The notes: generated by a model not told the origin, from the sequence alone. Positions 32,912 to 45,653 are shown, counted from the first letter of the stretch. The stretch is DNA of 64,000 nt from Absidia repens (GCA_002105175.1 MCGE01000003.1:992001-1056000), one strand, 5' to 3'. Program-made: numbers and translations.

Positions 32912-34519
32912 AGATCATAAATAGGGCTTACTTTTTGATAAAATGTTTTTATTGATCATTTTTGGTGACAAGAAAATAGAAAAAACATTTTGATCAGGTT
33001 GATTGGCCTGTATTCACTGCAAGTGCAATAGTTCCCCATTGATACTGGCCTTTCTAACGCTATCTACAGTATTCTATTGGTCATTACCATCCTCTTGATG
33101 ACATACTATTGGTTTCTATTTATTCAATACAATATATTATTGGTCATATAGTCGTTCAAAGCAATATAATATTGGTCTTTATTCATGAAAAATACTGTAT
33201 ATAATACTATTTCTAATAAATACTATCAACTATACTAATACTACAGCCATAAATAGTCACCTTCATGACACTGTATAGCAATCAGAGATCAGGATACCAT
33301 CATAGCACCGGGCAGTATCACCATAAACCACCATTCGAACACATCACGGAGTAAAAAGAAGTACCGCTAACTATCGTCATCATCGTATCAGTAAGTATGC
33401 ATGCTGTATAAAGAAGCTAACATAGTTGTTTGTTTACCTTGGCGTTCTTTCTTGGGTGCACAACGCGTTTCCATAAATGATGATACTATTAGTATACGTT
33501 GATCAAAACATGTTACGTGTTTCATAGTACTCACCAACAACAATAGCAAGACCGAATGTATTCAGTATATTCAAGGCAGAAAGCAATTACAAAAAGAGAG
33601 CAACTACAAAAAAAAAAAAAAAGGAATCAGGGAGCTGATTGTAATACATCGAATATGTAAAAGGTTCTGTTTACCTGGCATGTAAACAGACGTTGACTAA
33701 AAACAGCACTATATGTAAAAAAAAAAAGGGAAAAAAAGCAAGTATACGTAAAGACAAAATAAAAGAGCACCCATTTTTCACACCAATCTTCAGAATCACA
33801 AGAGATAGTTAAGAAGCTGTATCGTACTAAATAAAACAACCGAATGTAAAAACATAATGGTCATTCAGTGCCTGTTTAATAGATAGTTTTACATACAGAG
33901 AGTATTTGCAATTACCTTTGGGCATTGTTGCCATGGTAAGTTATGCTGGCACCAGGTAAACTTTCACCAGCGCACAGCGATAAAATTCCCAACATGACGT
34001 ACAATAGACAATAAAAAAGAATGAAAAAGTATATTGTATGCAGTAGAATGTATATATTTTCCAGTAAAAAAAAAAAAAAACAAGATAAAAAAAAAACAAG
34101 ATAAAAAAAAAGCAAGATAAAAAAAAAAATAAAAAAAAAAAAAGCTGTGAGAATCCGGAAATAACATACATGTCCAACACCCCTTAATACAGGACCCTAT
34201 TCATGATTAATTAATAGTAAATGGGGTATCATATATTCAATGCGCACTTCCTACATGTGTACAATACATAGCAAACCCTTGAAAAACCAAAAACCTGAAA
34301 ATCATGCATACAAAACTTTAAAACACGCACATTGCCAATTTATATATATATATATATGTAATGTAAAACATTATAATACTTTATTACTGAGGCCATTATC
34401 AGGCCGAAGAATAATACTAATACTAATACTAAAATAAGACTAAACAAACGATGAATACTAAGGGAATAAACCTAAGAATGATCAGGAGATTGTATATATA
34501 AAATAAAGGAGGGTTGCGG
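32912..34519. other. Gene-free AT-rich stretch
   Basis: Repeated short motifs of the type TATTGGTC (33030-33190), A-rich tandem AAGATAAAAAAAA units at 34065-34142 and a short (TA)n at about 34340. It includes the 3' flank of the FHA-RING gene. No gene or RNA was recognised. Confidence 0.5.
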
Positions 34520-36620
34520 TCACGTTTGATGATGCTGTGAGGAAACGTCAAAGACAGCAGAGGATGGTGTTGGATCGGGTATTACCGCAGAAACCGTTGT
34601 AGTAACAGTTGAAGTGGTGGTAGTCGCGTTGGTGATTGGATCTTCGACAGTAGGTGAGGGAGGAGGAACGGCATGTTGGTGAATTAAAAGGTCAAAAGGT
34701 GAAGGCGAGCCAACCAAGGTCGTGGATAATAAACCCTCGAGTCCAGTTGATTTGCGTTGCCTTAATGTTGTCATATACCGCCCGGGAACAATGGTCGTCG
34801 GCAGTGTGCATGCTTCAGATGAATGAGGATACTGATAATCTTGCTGATGATCCTCGTCGTCGCTACTGGAAGTGGGTGAAGGGACAGAATGAATGGCTGC
34901 GGCAGTAACGTTGTTGTTGCTGTTGCTGTTGTTGTTGTTGGTGGTGTGAGCGGTGGTACCATTTACGATCGATGTCGTTGCCTCCAAATTCATCATCATT
35001 TCGTCAAAGGCCGGATTACAAGGTACGTGCATCCCTGGTGCTGGCGTTGAGGGTGTTGTTTCCGATATTAGATTAGATGGTGATATTGATACTGATTTTG
35101 ACGAGGATGGCGGTAATAATGCTATTGCTGCTACTGCTGTTGTTGCCGTTGCCGTTGCTGTTGTTGTTGCTGTTGTTGTTGCTGTTGTTGTTGCTGTTGT
35201 TGTTGCTGTTGTTGTTCCAGTATCCCGCTGCGTTGACATTTTGCTTTTTTTCCTGTGTCCACCACGATCCGACTGTAGTAGCTGTTCCACTTGTTCTTTT
35301 TCAATGTTGACAGTAGTATCCAAGTCAGAATACGTGCGGCATAAAGGACACGAAAAGCCGGGGAAATTCTGGGTAAGAAGAGGCCGTAAGCATCGGTAAT
35401 GATAAATATGAGAACATGGGGCGATAAACAAAGCTTGGCCGGGTCCCATAGAATATAAGCAAATGCAACATTCTTGGACCTCAACAGAAGACGAAGCAGA
35501 TGCAACAGAGGACGAAGAGGAGGATCGAGACAAAAAAGCGTGTGATTGTTCATGGGAGGTTGAAAACAGTGATTTTTTTTCAAGATCTGATTTGAATGCT
35601 GGCGATGTAGATGTTGATATTGATGCTGATGTTGTATCATTAGTATTTAATCCGGGCACCAAACTTGTTCGTAAACAGTGTTTCAAATGACGGAAAGCCA
35701 CACGACTGAAAGCGGTTTGTTGTAATGATGATCGGTCGACTTCAAAACGCATCCTAACCGCTCGGTACATAGCTTGACCACCACCTTTATAATCAACACC
35801 CATCTGAATGAGGTCACCATCTTGGATTGTATAAGGTCGACTTGTTGTATTTGCTGGACTTAATCTCGCACGGTTGACAAAGGTCCCACTAGAAGATCCT
35901 GTATCCTTGATATATATCTATTTCACATAGAAAGATAGTAAGTATCACCAGATATTTTCCCTAGCCCACCTGCTTTCCCTAAATCGGATTTCCCTTTTCT
36001 TCTCCCATAGCATATTGTTGATCATACATAAACACACATATATCCTATTTTCCTGCGAATATACACACGATCTCCTTTTTTTTTTTTTTTTCTCTTCCCA
36101 AATCACTCCCTAACCCGCCCTGTAAAGAGCATACCTTGTGATTTTCCTGCCAGATTTCAGCATGACACCGACTGACCACTTTTGATTTGAAGGACAATCG
36201 ATCAGAACAGGCGTTTCGATCACTATATCTGCCTAATTTCAAAACCACACCAGCAGGAAGCGTCCTTTCAATCACATCAAACACAAAGCACCGAGTAGTC
36301 GTGCCAACATTTGGAACAAGTCGAATATGAGGTTCATGTACCACTGAGTGTTCGTCAGTATTAGAAGAAGAGCCGTCGGCCGTATTTGTATCGAGAACTG
36401 GTTCCGAACCTGTTTGTTGACCTTGCCGAGGGGTGGAAACTGATGGCGTTCGAGGGTGAACCATTGCTGAGAGAGTTTGTCTTTGTTCGGTTGCTGAGGC
36501 CGTATGACGATGCGAGCGGCGTAGACTTGCAAAGCCTCGAGACAGTAACGGAGAGTTTGGTGTAGTTGCTGAACGGTTTGGTGAACTTGTTGACTGACTT
36601 CGTGATAGTCCAGGAGGCAT
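34520..36620 (-). CDS. FHA-RING E3 ubiquitin ligase (Dma/CHFR-like)
   Basis: 627 residues from two exons (36620-36135 and 35917-34520). The N terminus is Ser/Thr/Pro-rich. The FHA phosphothreonine-binding domain spans about residues 98-210, with [22 protein letters not shown] and, across the intron, [21 protein letters not shown]2 follows: [23 protein letters not shown] and CPLCRTY. FHA followed by RING is the layout of fungal Dma1/Dma2 and related CHFR-type ligases, which act in mitotic checkpoint and cytokinesis control. The long C-terminal tail is low complexity, including Thr/Ala repeats encoded by a trinucleotide expansion near 35130-35215. Exact orthology is not settled. Confidence 0.9.
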
Positions 36621-36959
36621 GGTGATATAAGATAGACAATTGAAGAAGGTGTAGGAGCTGTATGTGGGGAGGATGAATAAAGAAGAAGGGTTTTATTTGT
36701 ATGGAGGATTAAAGAATAATATCAAAAAGAACGAAAAAAGGTGGGAAGGGGTAAGTTGGAGGGGAAAAAAGACAAAGAGAGAGCCAGTTTCAAACAAAAC
36801 GGAGTCCATCACCCCTTTTTTTCATGGATCATTGGTGGTCTAAAAAAAGAATACCCGGCCCCCTTGTTTCCACAGCAAAGAGATCGTTTAGAAGCCTATT
36901 TAAGTGGTAGAAAAAAAAAAAAAAGGTCAGTCAGGATTTGATTAGAAGAAAATTCCAAG

Positions 36960-38232
36960 CTAGACCATACCATAGCGATTTCTGGCTTGATTTTTCGCAA
37001 TCCTTTGTTGAGCATATCGCTCTTCCAGAGTTGATTCCATGCTTTTCGCTTGTGCCGCTAATGCCATGATATTGTTCTTCTTCTTTTTTGCTGAATTCAC
37101 ATCAAACTAAAGAAAAAAAGAAATAAAGTCAGGTCTCAAAACAGTTTACAAGGTCCGTTTTTTATGATGAAATTTTACCGTAGCTGGTGTACTTGTCGCC
37201 GCTAATTTTGGTTGCTGTGCCTCAGCCTGTCGTCGCCATTCGTCGGAAGGCAGTATGTCTGTTTGATTGACATCGATGATATTGACACCTGCATTTTCCC
37301 CACGTCGTTTTCCACCTAACTGACTTAACTACAGGGGAAAAAGGTAAGTAAGCTTATCTTCGGTTGTTTGAATAATTTCTCTTTTGACTTACCACATCAT
37401 AATCTAACGTTTCTTTATTTGATGTGTCTTCTTGTTGCTGTTGATAATAATATTGATGATAAGCGTTCGGATCGGCACCATAAGCGTACATTGCATTTGG
37501 ATCTTCGAGTACTGGCAGTTGTTGTTGTTGTTGTTGTTGTTGTTGTAGTTCCTGATATTCCTGCTGTAGCTGTTGATCGCGTTTGCCGGATAAGTTTCTG
37601 ACTGAAGAGGAGGCCCGTGTCGGTTGCTCTTTTAATTTTGAACCTAGTAATAATAATAAGAAAAATAATAAAAAGGACAATATCGTATTAATATTATTTT
37701 AGTAGAGTCTATGCATTTCTCCCTTACCAATATGGAAGAAGGATCCAGTAAATTTGGAGGTTGTGGCCTTCGTGTGTTCTTCACGTTCTTCTACTAAGTA
37801 TTGTTCATCGTCACTTTCAATGTTCTTGTTGTCGCTATCGTTGTCATCGTCTTGATCTTCAATAGTAGTTGTGGTATGTGTTTTACTTGTTGTTTGTGAA
37901 GTTGAACTAGTTGCTGGTTTACGGAATGGGTTGAGGTTGTTTTTGGGTGCCGGTAAAAGATCAGCTAAATTTGAGGAAGCGGTACCAATTTTCAACCGCT
38001 TGGATGGTTTTTCTTCTTCCACTTCATCAGCAGCATCTAGTTCTTTTGCAGAGGGGATATAAAAGATGGATTTCTTTGTTGTTGTGTTGGTCTTGTTGTT
38101 TTTTGGAGGAGGTAGGAGCTGGTTCAGACCGTCGCCATTCCTTTTTGTATTTATCAGTGAACTTTGCTGCTGTTGTTGCTGATCATCTTCAGAGTCAGAG
38201 CTGCTTCCGTAATCTACTAATGACAGTGACAT
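36960..38232 (-). CDS. PRCC-domain protein
   Basis: 350 residues, four exons: 38232-37728, 37643-37393, 37328-37179 and 37106-36960. The start MSLSLVDYGSSSDSEDD is typical of the PRCC family. The middle is acidic and polyQ-rich. The C-terminal third has the conserved part: GGKRRGENAGVNIIDVNQ, SDEWRR, then the basic end SAKKKKNNIMALAAQAKS and RIAKNQARNRYGMV. Human PRCC is a nuclear protein associated with the splicing machinery and the mitotic checkpoint; a nuclear role is likely here. The start codon lies 185 bp from that of the divergent AP-1 mu gene. Confidence 0.85.
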
Positions 38233-38417
38233 GTCACAATGTGCAATTGAATAAAAAATCAATGGAAAAAATAAATAAAAAATAAACGGCAGCTCACCCG
38301 TTAGCGGCGATTAAATATTTTTAAAACTGTCCATTCAGAATTTTTTTTGTAATTTTCTTTTTGTCTATTTTATTCAACACTCTTATTTCCCCTTCATTCG
38401 CGTTACTTCCTCCAATT
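38233..38417. promoter_or_regulatory. Short divergent promoter region, PRCC-like and AP-1 mu
   Basis: Only 185 bp separate the two start codons, so the promoters must be shared or overlapping. The segment is AT-rich with TTAAATATTTTTAAAA near its middle; no known factor site is claimed. Confidence 0.6.
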
Positions 38418-40378
38418 ATGGCCTCTGCAGGTAACAATCTATCTTTGATATCTTTATTTGATACGGATACATGTATACATGAAAAAAAGTCACTTGATGT
38501 GTCTTTTGCTTCCTTCCAGTCTTAGTCCAACAACTCGTCTCTCTCTTTCGGTCATCATCTTCCACTTATACTAACGTCTTCGTTTTCCTTTGTATTCAAA
38601 ATAGTGTTTATTCTCGATTTGAAGGGCAAAGTACTCATATCACGTAACTATCGGGGAGATATTCCCATGAGTGCTGTTGAAAAATTTATGCCTCTGGTAC
38701 GTATCATCGAAAAAAGACAACAGAAAACAGGACCTGACACTACAATTTGCTCTTATAAATACTTAGATATCTGAAGCTGAAGATGAACAAGTACCATTAC
38801 CTTGTTTCACTCATGATGGGATCAATTATCTGTATTTAAAGCACAGCAATCTCTACTGTAAGTTCTATGAAAGGAGATGGAAAGACTAGGTACCATTCTG
38901 ACCATATTTTTTTTTTTTTTTTTTTTTGTGTCAAATATAGTACTGGCACTAACCAGAAAGAACACCAACGCAGCGTCAATCATGTTATACCTACACAAAC
39001 TAACTCAAGTATTTGCGGAGTATTTCAAGGAGCTGGAAGAAGAATCAATCCGGGACAACTTTGTTATTGTGTACGAACTTTTGGATGAAATGATGGACTT
39101 TGGCTACCCGCAAACCACCGAAACTAAGATTTTACAAGAATACATTACACAAGATGCTTATAAATTGGAAGTCCAGGTGCGCCCTCCTATGGCTGTTACC
39201 AATGCTGTCTCTTGGCGTTCGGAAGGTGTCAAGTACAAGAAAAATGAAGTCTTTTTGGATGTCATTGAAAGTGTCAATTTATTGGTAAATGAAGGAAACA
39301 ACGGCGAGTGGGATATTTGAATTATGTAGATTGATTGATTGATTTTTTCTTTTCTTTTATAGGTGAACGCGAATGGAAACGTTTTACGAAGTGAAGTTTT
39401 GGGTGCGGTCAAAATGCGCTGTTATTTGTCTGGGATGCCTGAACTTCGATTAGGATTGAATGATAAAGTTATGTTTGAGGCGACAGGTCGAGGTAAGAAT
39501 AAAAATAAAACAGGACAAGTATGAATAAATATCTGACTCTAATATTTACGCAATAGCCAACTCTGCAAAGGCAATCGAAATGGAAGATGTCAAGTTTCAT
39601 CAATGTGTGCGGTTATCAAGATTCGAAAATGACCGTACCATCAGTTTTATTCCTCCTGACGGTGATTTTGAACTGATGAGCTATAGACTACAAACAAGTG
39701 TCAAGCCTTTGATTTGGGTGGAGGCGGTGGTGGAAACCTATTCTGGATCTCGGGTTGAGTATCTTGTCAAGGCCAAGGCGCAATTCAAACGAAAAAGCTC
39801 GGCAAACAATGTAGAAATCGAAGTACCGGTGCCTGACGATGCTGATACCCCGAAATTCAAGGTATTTTTTTTTCTTTTCTTTTTTAAAAAAAAGTATGCA
39901 TTAACCTGTTTTTCATTATATTTTATAGTGTAGCAGTGGCAATGTGTCATACAAACCTGAGCGGTCTTGCTTGGTGTGGAAAATGAAACAATTTCAAGGT
40001 GGAAAGGAATTCATCATGCGTGCTCATTTTGGTTTACCGTCTGTCCAAGCTGCCGAAGAAACCGAAAAAAAACCACCGATCAATATCAAGTTTGAAATCC
40101 CTTACTTTACTGTTTCCGGTATTCAAGTGCGGTATCTGAAGATTGTTGAAAAGAGTGGTTATCAAGCATTGCCTTGGGTCAGATACATTACCCAAAATGG
40201 AGGTAAAGTTGATATGCCGACTACATAGAAAAAGTAGAGGGGGTTTCTGAACGGGTATTTGTCTACTATGAATTTGTTTAACCTTTTTTTTTTTTTTTTT
40301 CTCTTTTTAAAATCAGACTACCAAATGCGAATGCCCGAAAGCATCAAAGCGAACAAGCAATCTACCGGCGGTTATTGA
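38418..40378 (+). CDS. APM1: AP-1 clathrin adaptor complex mu subunit
   Basis: 436 residues, the usual family length, from eight exons: 38418-38430, 38605-38696, 38767-38857, 38941-39284, 39363-39492, 39557-39861, 39929-40202 and 40317-40378. The first exon codes only MASA plus one base. The N-terminal longin domain starts VFILDLKGKVLISRNYRGD and contains FVIVYELLDEMMDFGYPQ. The mu-homology domain runs from about residue 165 to the end, with GVKYKKNEVFLDVIE and ALPWVRYITQNGDY at the C terminus. The subunit recognises tyrosine-type sorting signals in cargo at the trans-Golgi and endosomes. RGDIPMSAVEKFMPL favours mu1 over mu2. Confidence 0.95.
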
Positions 40379-40815
40379 TTTTAGTTTAGATATTTTCCCT
40401 TACCCTGTCTTACCTCGCCCTTCATCCCTATACAACATCCAATCGTGTTATACCTTTTTCTTGTCTCCCTTCTGATGATTTTTATCGTTTTCTCCTATAA
40501 ACTTTTGCTTGCTCTTATTATTAGCATCATTGATGAATGTACAATAGAAATAAAGAAAAACCTGCATTTTTTTTTCTATCAATCATTATTCTTCTAGTCT
40601 TATTCTTTTTTATTACTCTTCGTATTTTCAATGCGGATATCTTATACATGGGGTTAGGATATTGTTTTGCTAACGCTGATGGCAAAATCTTTTTGCGTTT
40701 TAAATTTTGTCACAAAGTTTATTTATAATGCAGGGGACACAATATTTCTTTTTTTTCCTTTTTCATACTATATTCCTGCCATACATTTTCTTGGGGATTG
40801 GTCGAAGAAAAGGTA

Positions 40816-42019
40816 ATGCAGGAAAAAGGACGCAGAGGCTCCAGACGCTGGCTATATACAGGGATAGCTCTGGCAGTGGTGGCAGCTCTAATCGTGATCA
40901 TTGTACCGTCAGTGGTAGTAACCCGCAACAAACAACAGGCAGCAGCACACAGCAATAATGACAACAGCAACAGCAACAGCAATAATAGTGAAAGCAACAG
41001 CAATAATAGTGACAGCAACGGTGATAGCAATGGAAATGGCAACAACAATAGCAACAACGATAACAACGATGGGGACCATAGAGGCTACAGTAGCGGAAGT
41101 AATGTGACGACATTCAAGCCAGTGTATGCTCATGAGGAATCCAAATATGCCAATCTGACACGAGTATTGACACTCGACCATCTCAGCAGCAAGAAACGGA
41201 TTTTTGTATTGGGTGATGTACATGGGTGTGCGAATGAACTAGCTACAATGGTCAAGAAGTTACAATATGACCGGACCGAGGATGCAATGATTCTGGCGGG
41301 CGATTTGGTGTCTAAAGGTTACGACAATTCGGGAGTGCTCCGCTTAGCCAAGTCTCATGGCATGTACTGTGTGCGTGGCAATCATGATGACTATGTGATA
41401 CGATTCAAGACGTATGAAAACCTGCATGGAGCTGACCACATGGAGCCAAAAAAATCAAAACTACCTGAAGGTGATGTCGCGGATCCCATGAAATTCAAAG
41501 ACGAACATGCAGATATGGCAAGGTAGGGTACTGAAATAAGAACAGATTGAAGAACATAAGGCACATTAATAACTACGGGTTATCCTTTTTTTTTTTTTTT
41601 ATTATGGTACTAGAAATCTGACTCGAGAAGATTATGATTATTTGGTCCAATGTCCTATGGTTATTGATCTTCCATTTTTGAATGCACGTGTGGTACACGG
41701 TGGATTAGATCCCAATATCAGCGATTTCAGTCAAAATGATCCTCATACAGTATTCAACATCCGGGATATCAAGAATCATATACCGACAAACGACGATGAC
41801 AAAGGAGAACATTGGACAGATGACTACAGTGCTGCTCAGAAAAAAAGTTCGTCGCCGTCCACCAAGGTGTACTACGGTCATGATGCTTCTCGAGGTTTGG
41901 ATCTACAAAATATCACCTTTGGTTTGGACAGCAAATGTGTGTACGGTGGGGATTTAACTGCTATGAATATTAGGACCCACTGGTACACTCAAGTTAAATG
42001 TGATAAATACTCTGACTAG
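40816..42019 (+). CDS. Membrane-anchored PPP-family phosphatase (Ppn2-like)
   Basis: 370 residues, two exons (40816-41522 and 41614-42019). One N-terminal membrane segment (about residues 12-33, WLYTGIALAVVAALIVIIVP) follows a basic tail, suggesting a type II protein. An Asn/Ser repeat linker (about 45-90) comes from an AAC/AGC trinucleotide expansion. The catalytic domain has all the metal-binding PPP motifs: GDVHGC, GDLVSKG, GNHDDY, VVHGG and GHDASRG. It resembles the ApaH-like PPP group that includes yeast vacuolar endopolyphosphatase Ppn2, so polyphosphate cleavage is a reasonable guess, but other phosphoester substrates are possible. The first ATG in frame was chosen as start. Confidence 0.82.
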
Positions 42020-42554
42020 CTTGATCATGCATCGGTGACTTTTATGTGATAGTGATATTGCTTCACTTGTGCAAGACATGGTTGATTAGTTGGTATATTA
42101 TATTTATTTTTTATTTTATTCCCTTCACTTTAGATATATAGCGTTATTGTTTTATTATGTTATTATCTCTACTTCAGTCAGTCACACAGCATAGCCCACA
42201 CCGCTCATCCATACACCCACGCCCCACATCGTACCTACAGGAAAATTATTACCATGGCTTTAATAAAAATAATATTTTGAAAATCATCATTTTTCGTTGG
42301 TATTACTTATAATTTTCATCCCTTATTTTTTTTATTTTTTGAATAAACCGATAATGGTTCACCCTGTTCGTATAATGGATGATTTCCAGGTTGATGGCTA
42401 GAAAATTTATACTCCGTCCCGCATGATTTTCTATTTTTATTATTTTTACGTCTCAGCTCCTTTTTTTTTCTCTCTCTCTTTCCTCTCTTTCTCGGGGGGG
42501 GGTTTTTTTTTTTTCAGAACATCATCGTGATTGACGTCTTCAATGGAGTAGTGG

Positions 42555-42665
42555 CCAACTTGGATTAGTGTTTAGAACTTGAATCAGGGGCATTTTAAAA
42601 ATGCAATACAAACTTCATAGGGAAGCCCTTTCATTTTGGATCCGTGATTTGGAACCACCATTAGT
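42555..42665 (+). repeat. Core dispersed repeat, copy 8
   Basis: GGATTAGTGTTTAGAACTTG, then CAGGGGCATTTTAAAAATGC (near-perfect hairpin), then AATACAAACTTCATAGGGAA, then GCCCTTTCATTTTGGATC. The core here reads AGGGAAGCCC, retaining GGG/CCC pairing ability. Confidence 0.6.
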
Positions 42666-42945
42666 TTAGTCTTCATCTTTAGAATAGAATATTGAAAGCC
42701 TTAGTATCTTAGCTTAATATTAGTGCCATAGTTTGGAGCTCTGAATAAAATATGCCTTGTCTTTTGCCATTAGAATTGCTTTTTTATTCTGATTCGTGAT
42801 TTGGAACCACCATTAGTTTAGCCTTCATCTTTAGAATAGACTATGGAAAACCTTGGTATCTTAGCTTAATATTAGTGCCATAGTTTGGATCTCTGAATAA
42901 AATATGCCTTGTCTTTTGCCATTAGAATTACTTTTTTATTCTTAT
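42640..42945 (+). repeat. Tandem duplication, two units of 152 bp
   Basis: Two direct copies, each running GTGATTTGGAACCACCATTA, GCTTAATATTAGTGCCATAG, AATAAAATATGCCTTGTC and ending CTTTTTTATTCT. Each unit carries its own AATAAA signal. The copies differ at several positions, so the duplication is not fresh. Confidence 0.8.
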
Positions 42946-43449
42946 CATTAGTAATTCCCATAAAGTTTACAACACTGGCATGTACATACATGTATAAAAC
43001 TCCTCCACATCAATTATTATCTTCGATCTATCCTCTTCCAAATTATTTTTGTTCCTGCTAGTTACTAAATAAAACTACCATACTTTTTTCTCGATCAATC
43101 ATTGTCTTTACCATTTTGTAGTTGTAGTTGTTGCTTCATTGTCATTGGAAAATTCTAACAAACTTATTTCCATATAGTCCATATTTATCTCAATGCCATT
43201 GAATTAACAAATAGCGATCCTTTGGGATTCTGCTTAGTGCAAACGAAGAAGCAAAAGTAGTGTTTTGATTACATATTATAATTCTACCCAGTGTTCACTT
43301 TTCTTTATTGAAATGGCTGTGTATTATAAACAAACTTGGTTATTTTTTCCCTTTGAATTTATAATTACATCCATTTTTCATTTTTCTTCCTATTCTCTCT
43401 TTGTGCGTCTTTTTTCTTTTTTCTTTTTACCCCAGTTGGATATCGTTAG

Positions 43450-44463
43450 ATGTATCTTCATTATCCAATTCTCATTTTTTTATTTTTTCTTGGTAAGGCT
43501 CAGCCAATTCCTATCGACTTTCGGTTTCTCACTTTTTTTTTTTCCTACAAAATAATGATAATAGTGAGTCAGTGCCAAGGTGACGAGCAAGAAACAAACA
43601 TAGTCGAGTACAATGTAGTAGTGTATTCGGAGAACAAGGATGTCATCGTGGGGGTGGCAATGGATAGGGATGTATTCCCACTCCGACTGCATGATACAAT
43701 TCCAATGTTGTACACTGGCGCTGGCCCAGGCAAAAAGCCCTATCGCTACGTGTTGTTAGAAAACCTCGACACAAAAACTATCGAGGATTTTGAACCCTTT
43801 GAGAGACCAGCCATTATTCAATCTGATCGGACATTCAATGAGGTCTATAACCGGCCTTGGAACAAATTAAGCTTACCCACCTTGCCCAAAGTTTATGACT
43901 TTGAATTGGGACCCAATACAGCTAAAAACAAAGAGCATGAGAAACAGGATTTAGGGTATTCCAAATTATACGAAGATGGTGTGGTTGCCAATTTGATGTT
44001 TGAGTTTGATCCCATTGAGTTGGATATGCTACATGCTGATAAAATGAATCTCTTGAAAAAAATTAAAGGAAAAATGCATTATGTCAGGTAACCTTCCCCC
44101 CCCACACCCACACGATCGGCCAAAAAAAAAAATTGACCCTCCGCCTTTATATTTTTTATTTTTTTATTTTGATGAAGTTACGATCATATTCAGCACTTTG
44201 ATAAAGTCTCCTTGAAAATAGGCGGTCATTCAAGCCGGACTTGGGCAAAGGTGCCTTATAAATTGAAGTTGAAATCATCAGATGGGCTCTATGACCGATG
44301 GAATTTAAAGTTACGCCCTGAAGCCACTGATCCTACCATGATTCGCGAGAAGCTCTACTCGGATGTATTGCAAGCATCTGGCGTTCTTGCTCCTAGAGGA
44401 TCTTATGCTCGGTAAATTCTTCTCTCTTTTTTTACTTGATCAATTATATTTTGTAACATTGCT

Positions 44464-44500
<37 letters not shown>

Positions 44501-45653
44501 CAAATAGGATCTATTTTAACGGTCGTCCTGTCGGTCTTTATTTACTAGTAGATGATACGGTCGATGAGTCGTAAGTATTCTTCGTATTTTTTTTTTTTTT
44601 TTGTGATCGCTTATTTCCTTTTTAATAGCTATCTTCGAGAAACAATCCATCATGGAAGCAATAAAGCCAACATTGGTCCAGTCGTCAAAGGGGATGCTGG
44701 TAAAGGTGAATACGCCGCCGATTTGGCTTACCGAGGAGACACGGCAGATTTTTACGATGAATTGGTCTACAAGGTTAAAACAGGAAAGAAAAACGCGGCG
44801 TCTGAAACGGCGGATGCTATGGCATCATTGATTGATTTGACACGCTTTATCGCCAACTTTAATTATTCCACTGCTCCTAAAGGTCAAGCCGTTTTCGAAC
44901 AATGGAACAAATACATTGATGTCAAACATTTTATACGTCAGGCAGCATGTGAATGGTTAGGTGGAAACTGGGACGGCATCGTTTATTGTAAGGAAAAAAA
45001 AAAAAATACAAAACCATATTTATTAAAATAGCGCATTTTTTGACGTAGCCGGTAACAATTATATGTTGTATAAGCACCCCAAAACCAACCAATTCATTAC
45101 AATCCCAATGGATTTTGATTTTACTTTTGGCAATGGACTGGAAGGAGATCAACGAAGGCTGATGACGGGCAAGTGGATTGATTTCTCAGCCAAGCGCATG
45201 GTACACTCATACCTCTGGGAAAAGGTTATTTCAGTTCCTTATTTTCAACAAATGTATCTGGACATTTTAAACACAATTAACAGTAAAGTGACGCGACCTG
45301 AGGTGATCCTTCCTCGAGTACAGGCATTGGCATATATGATCCAGCACGATGCTGAATGGGACAAGGGCCTGGAACGCTGGTCATCAGGTGGTTTATCTCG
45401 CCAGTGGGCAAACGGTACTTTCCTTCAATCCTTAGATCGTGGAGCCGGAGCCGAGGATGAAAATATTGGCGTCACCGAATGGATTCGCCAAAAATACCGG
45501 GCAGTCACCGAAGACCTGGCGTCCATCGAAACCCTTGGTACTCAAGAAAAGGATGCTCAAATGCAAGCCAATGCAATTTCAATCAAAGGTATTCCTCGTG
45601 ATATATTTGAAAAGATGGAGGACGATGCTGAGGAAGATGAGCATGACGATTGA
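43450..45653 (+). CDS. CotH-family secreted protein (CotH kinase-like)
   Basis: 608 residues, six exons: 43450-43492, 43565-44087, 44178-44411, 44508-44570, 44629-44987 and 45049-45653. Exon 1 plus the start of exon 2 give a signal peptide, MYLHYPILIFLFFLVSQC. The CotH domain follows, with DKVSLKIGGHSSRTWAK, LYSDVLQASGVLAPRGSYAR, GLYLLVDD and TIPMDFDFTFGNG, the kinase-like core with its metal-binding acidic residues. In Bacillus, CotH phosphorylates spore coat proteins. In Mucorales the family is expanded and some members are cell-surface proteins involved in host-cell binding. Which role this copy has is unknown. The end is acidic (EDDAEEDEHDD), and no GPI-type hydrophobic tail is seen. Without the first intron the start would be at 43555 with no signal peptide. 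Confidence 0.87.

Larger units (their letters stand above)
42020..43449. other. Intergenic region with core repeat and tandem duplication
   Basis: Contains the 3' flank of the phosphatase gene, a GGGGAAACCC-type copy (42555-42665) and a 152-bp tandem duplication. No gene is visible. Confidence 0.5.

Noticed and set aside
34065..34150. Tandem AAGATAAAAAAAA units as a centromere or origin
   Set aside because: Too short and purely A-rich; no supporting features.
35077..35640. Leu-rich and Gln-rich frames at the FHA-RING tail
   Set aside because: Shadow frames of the trinucleotide repeat in the real minus-strand exon.
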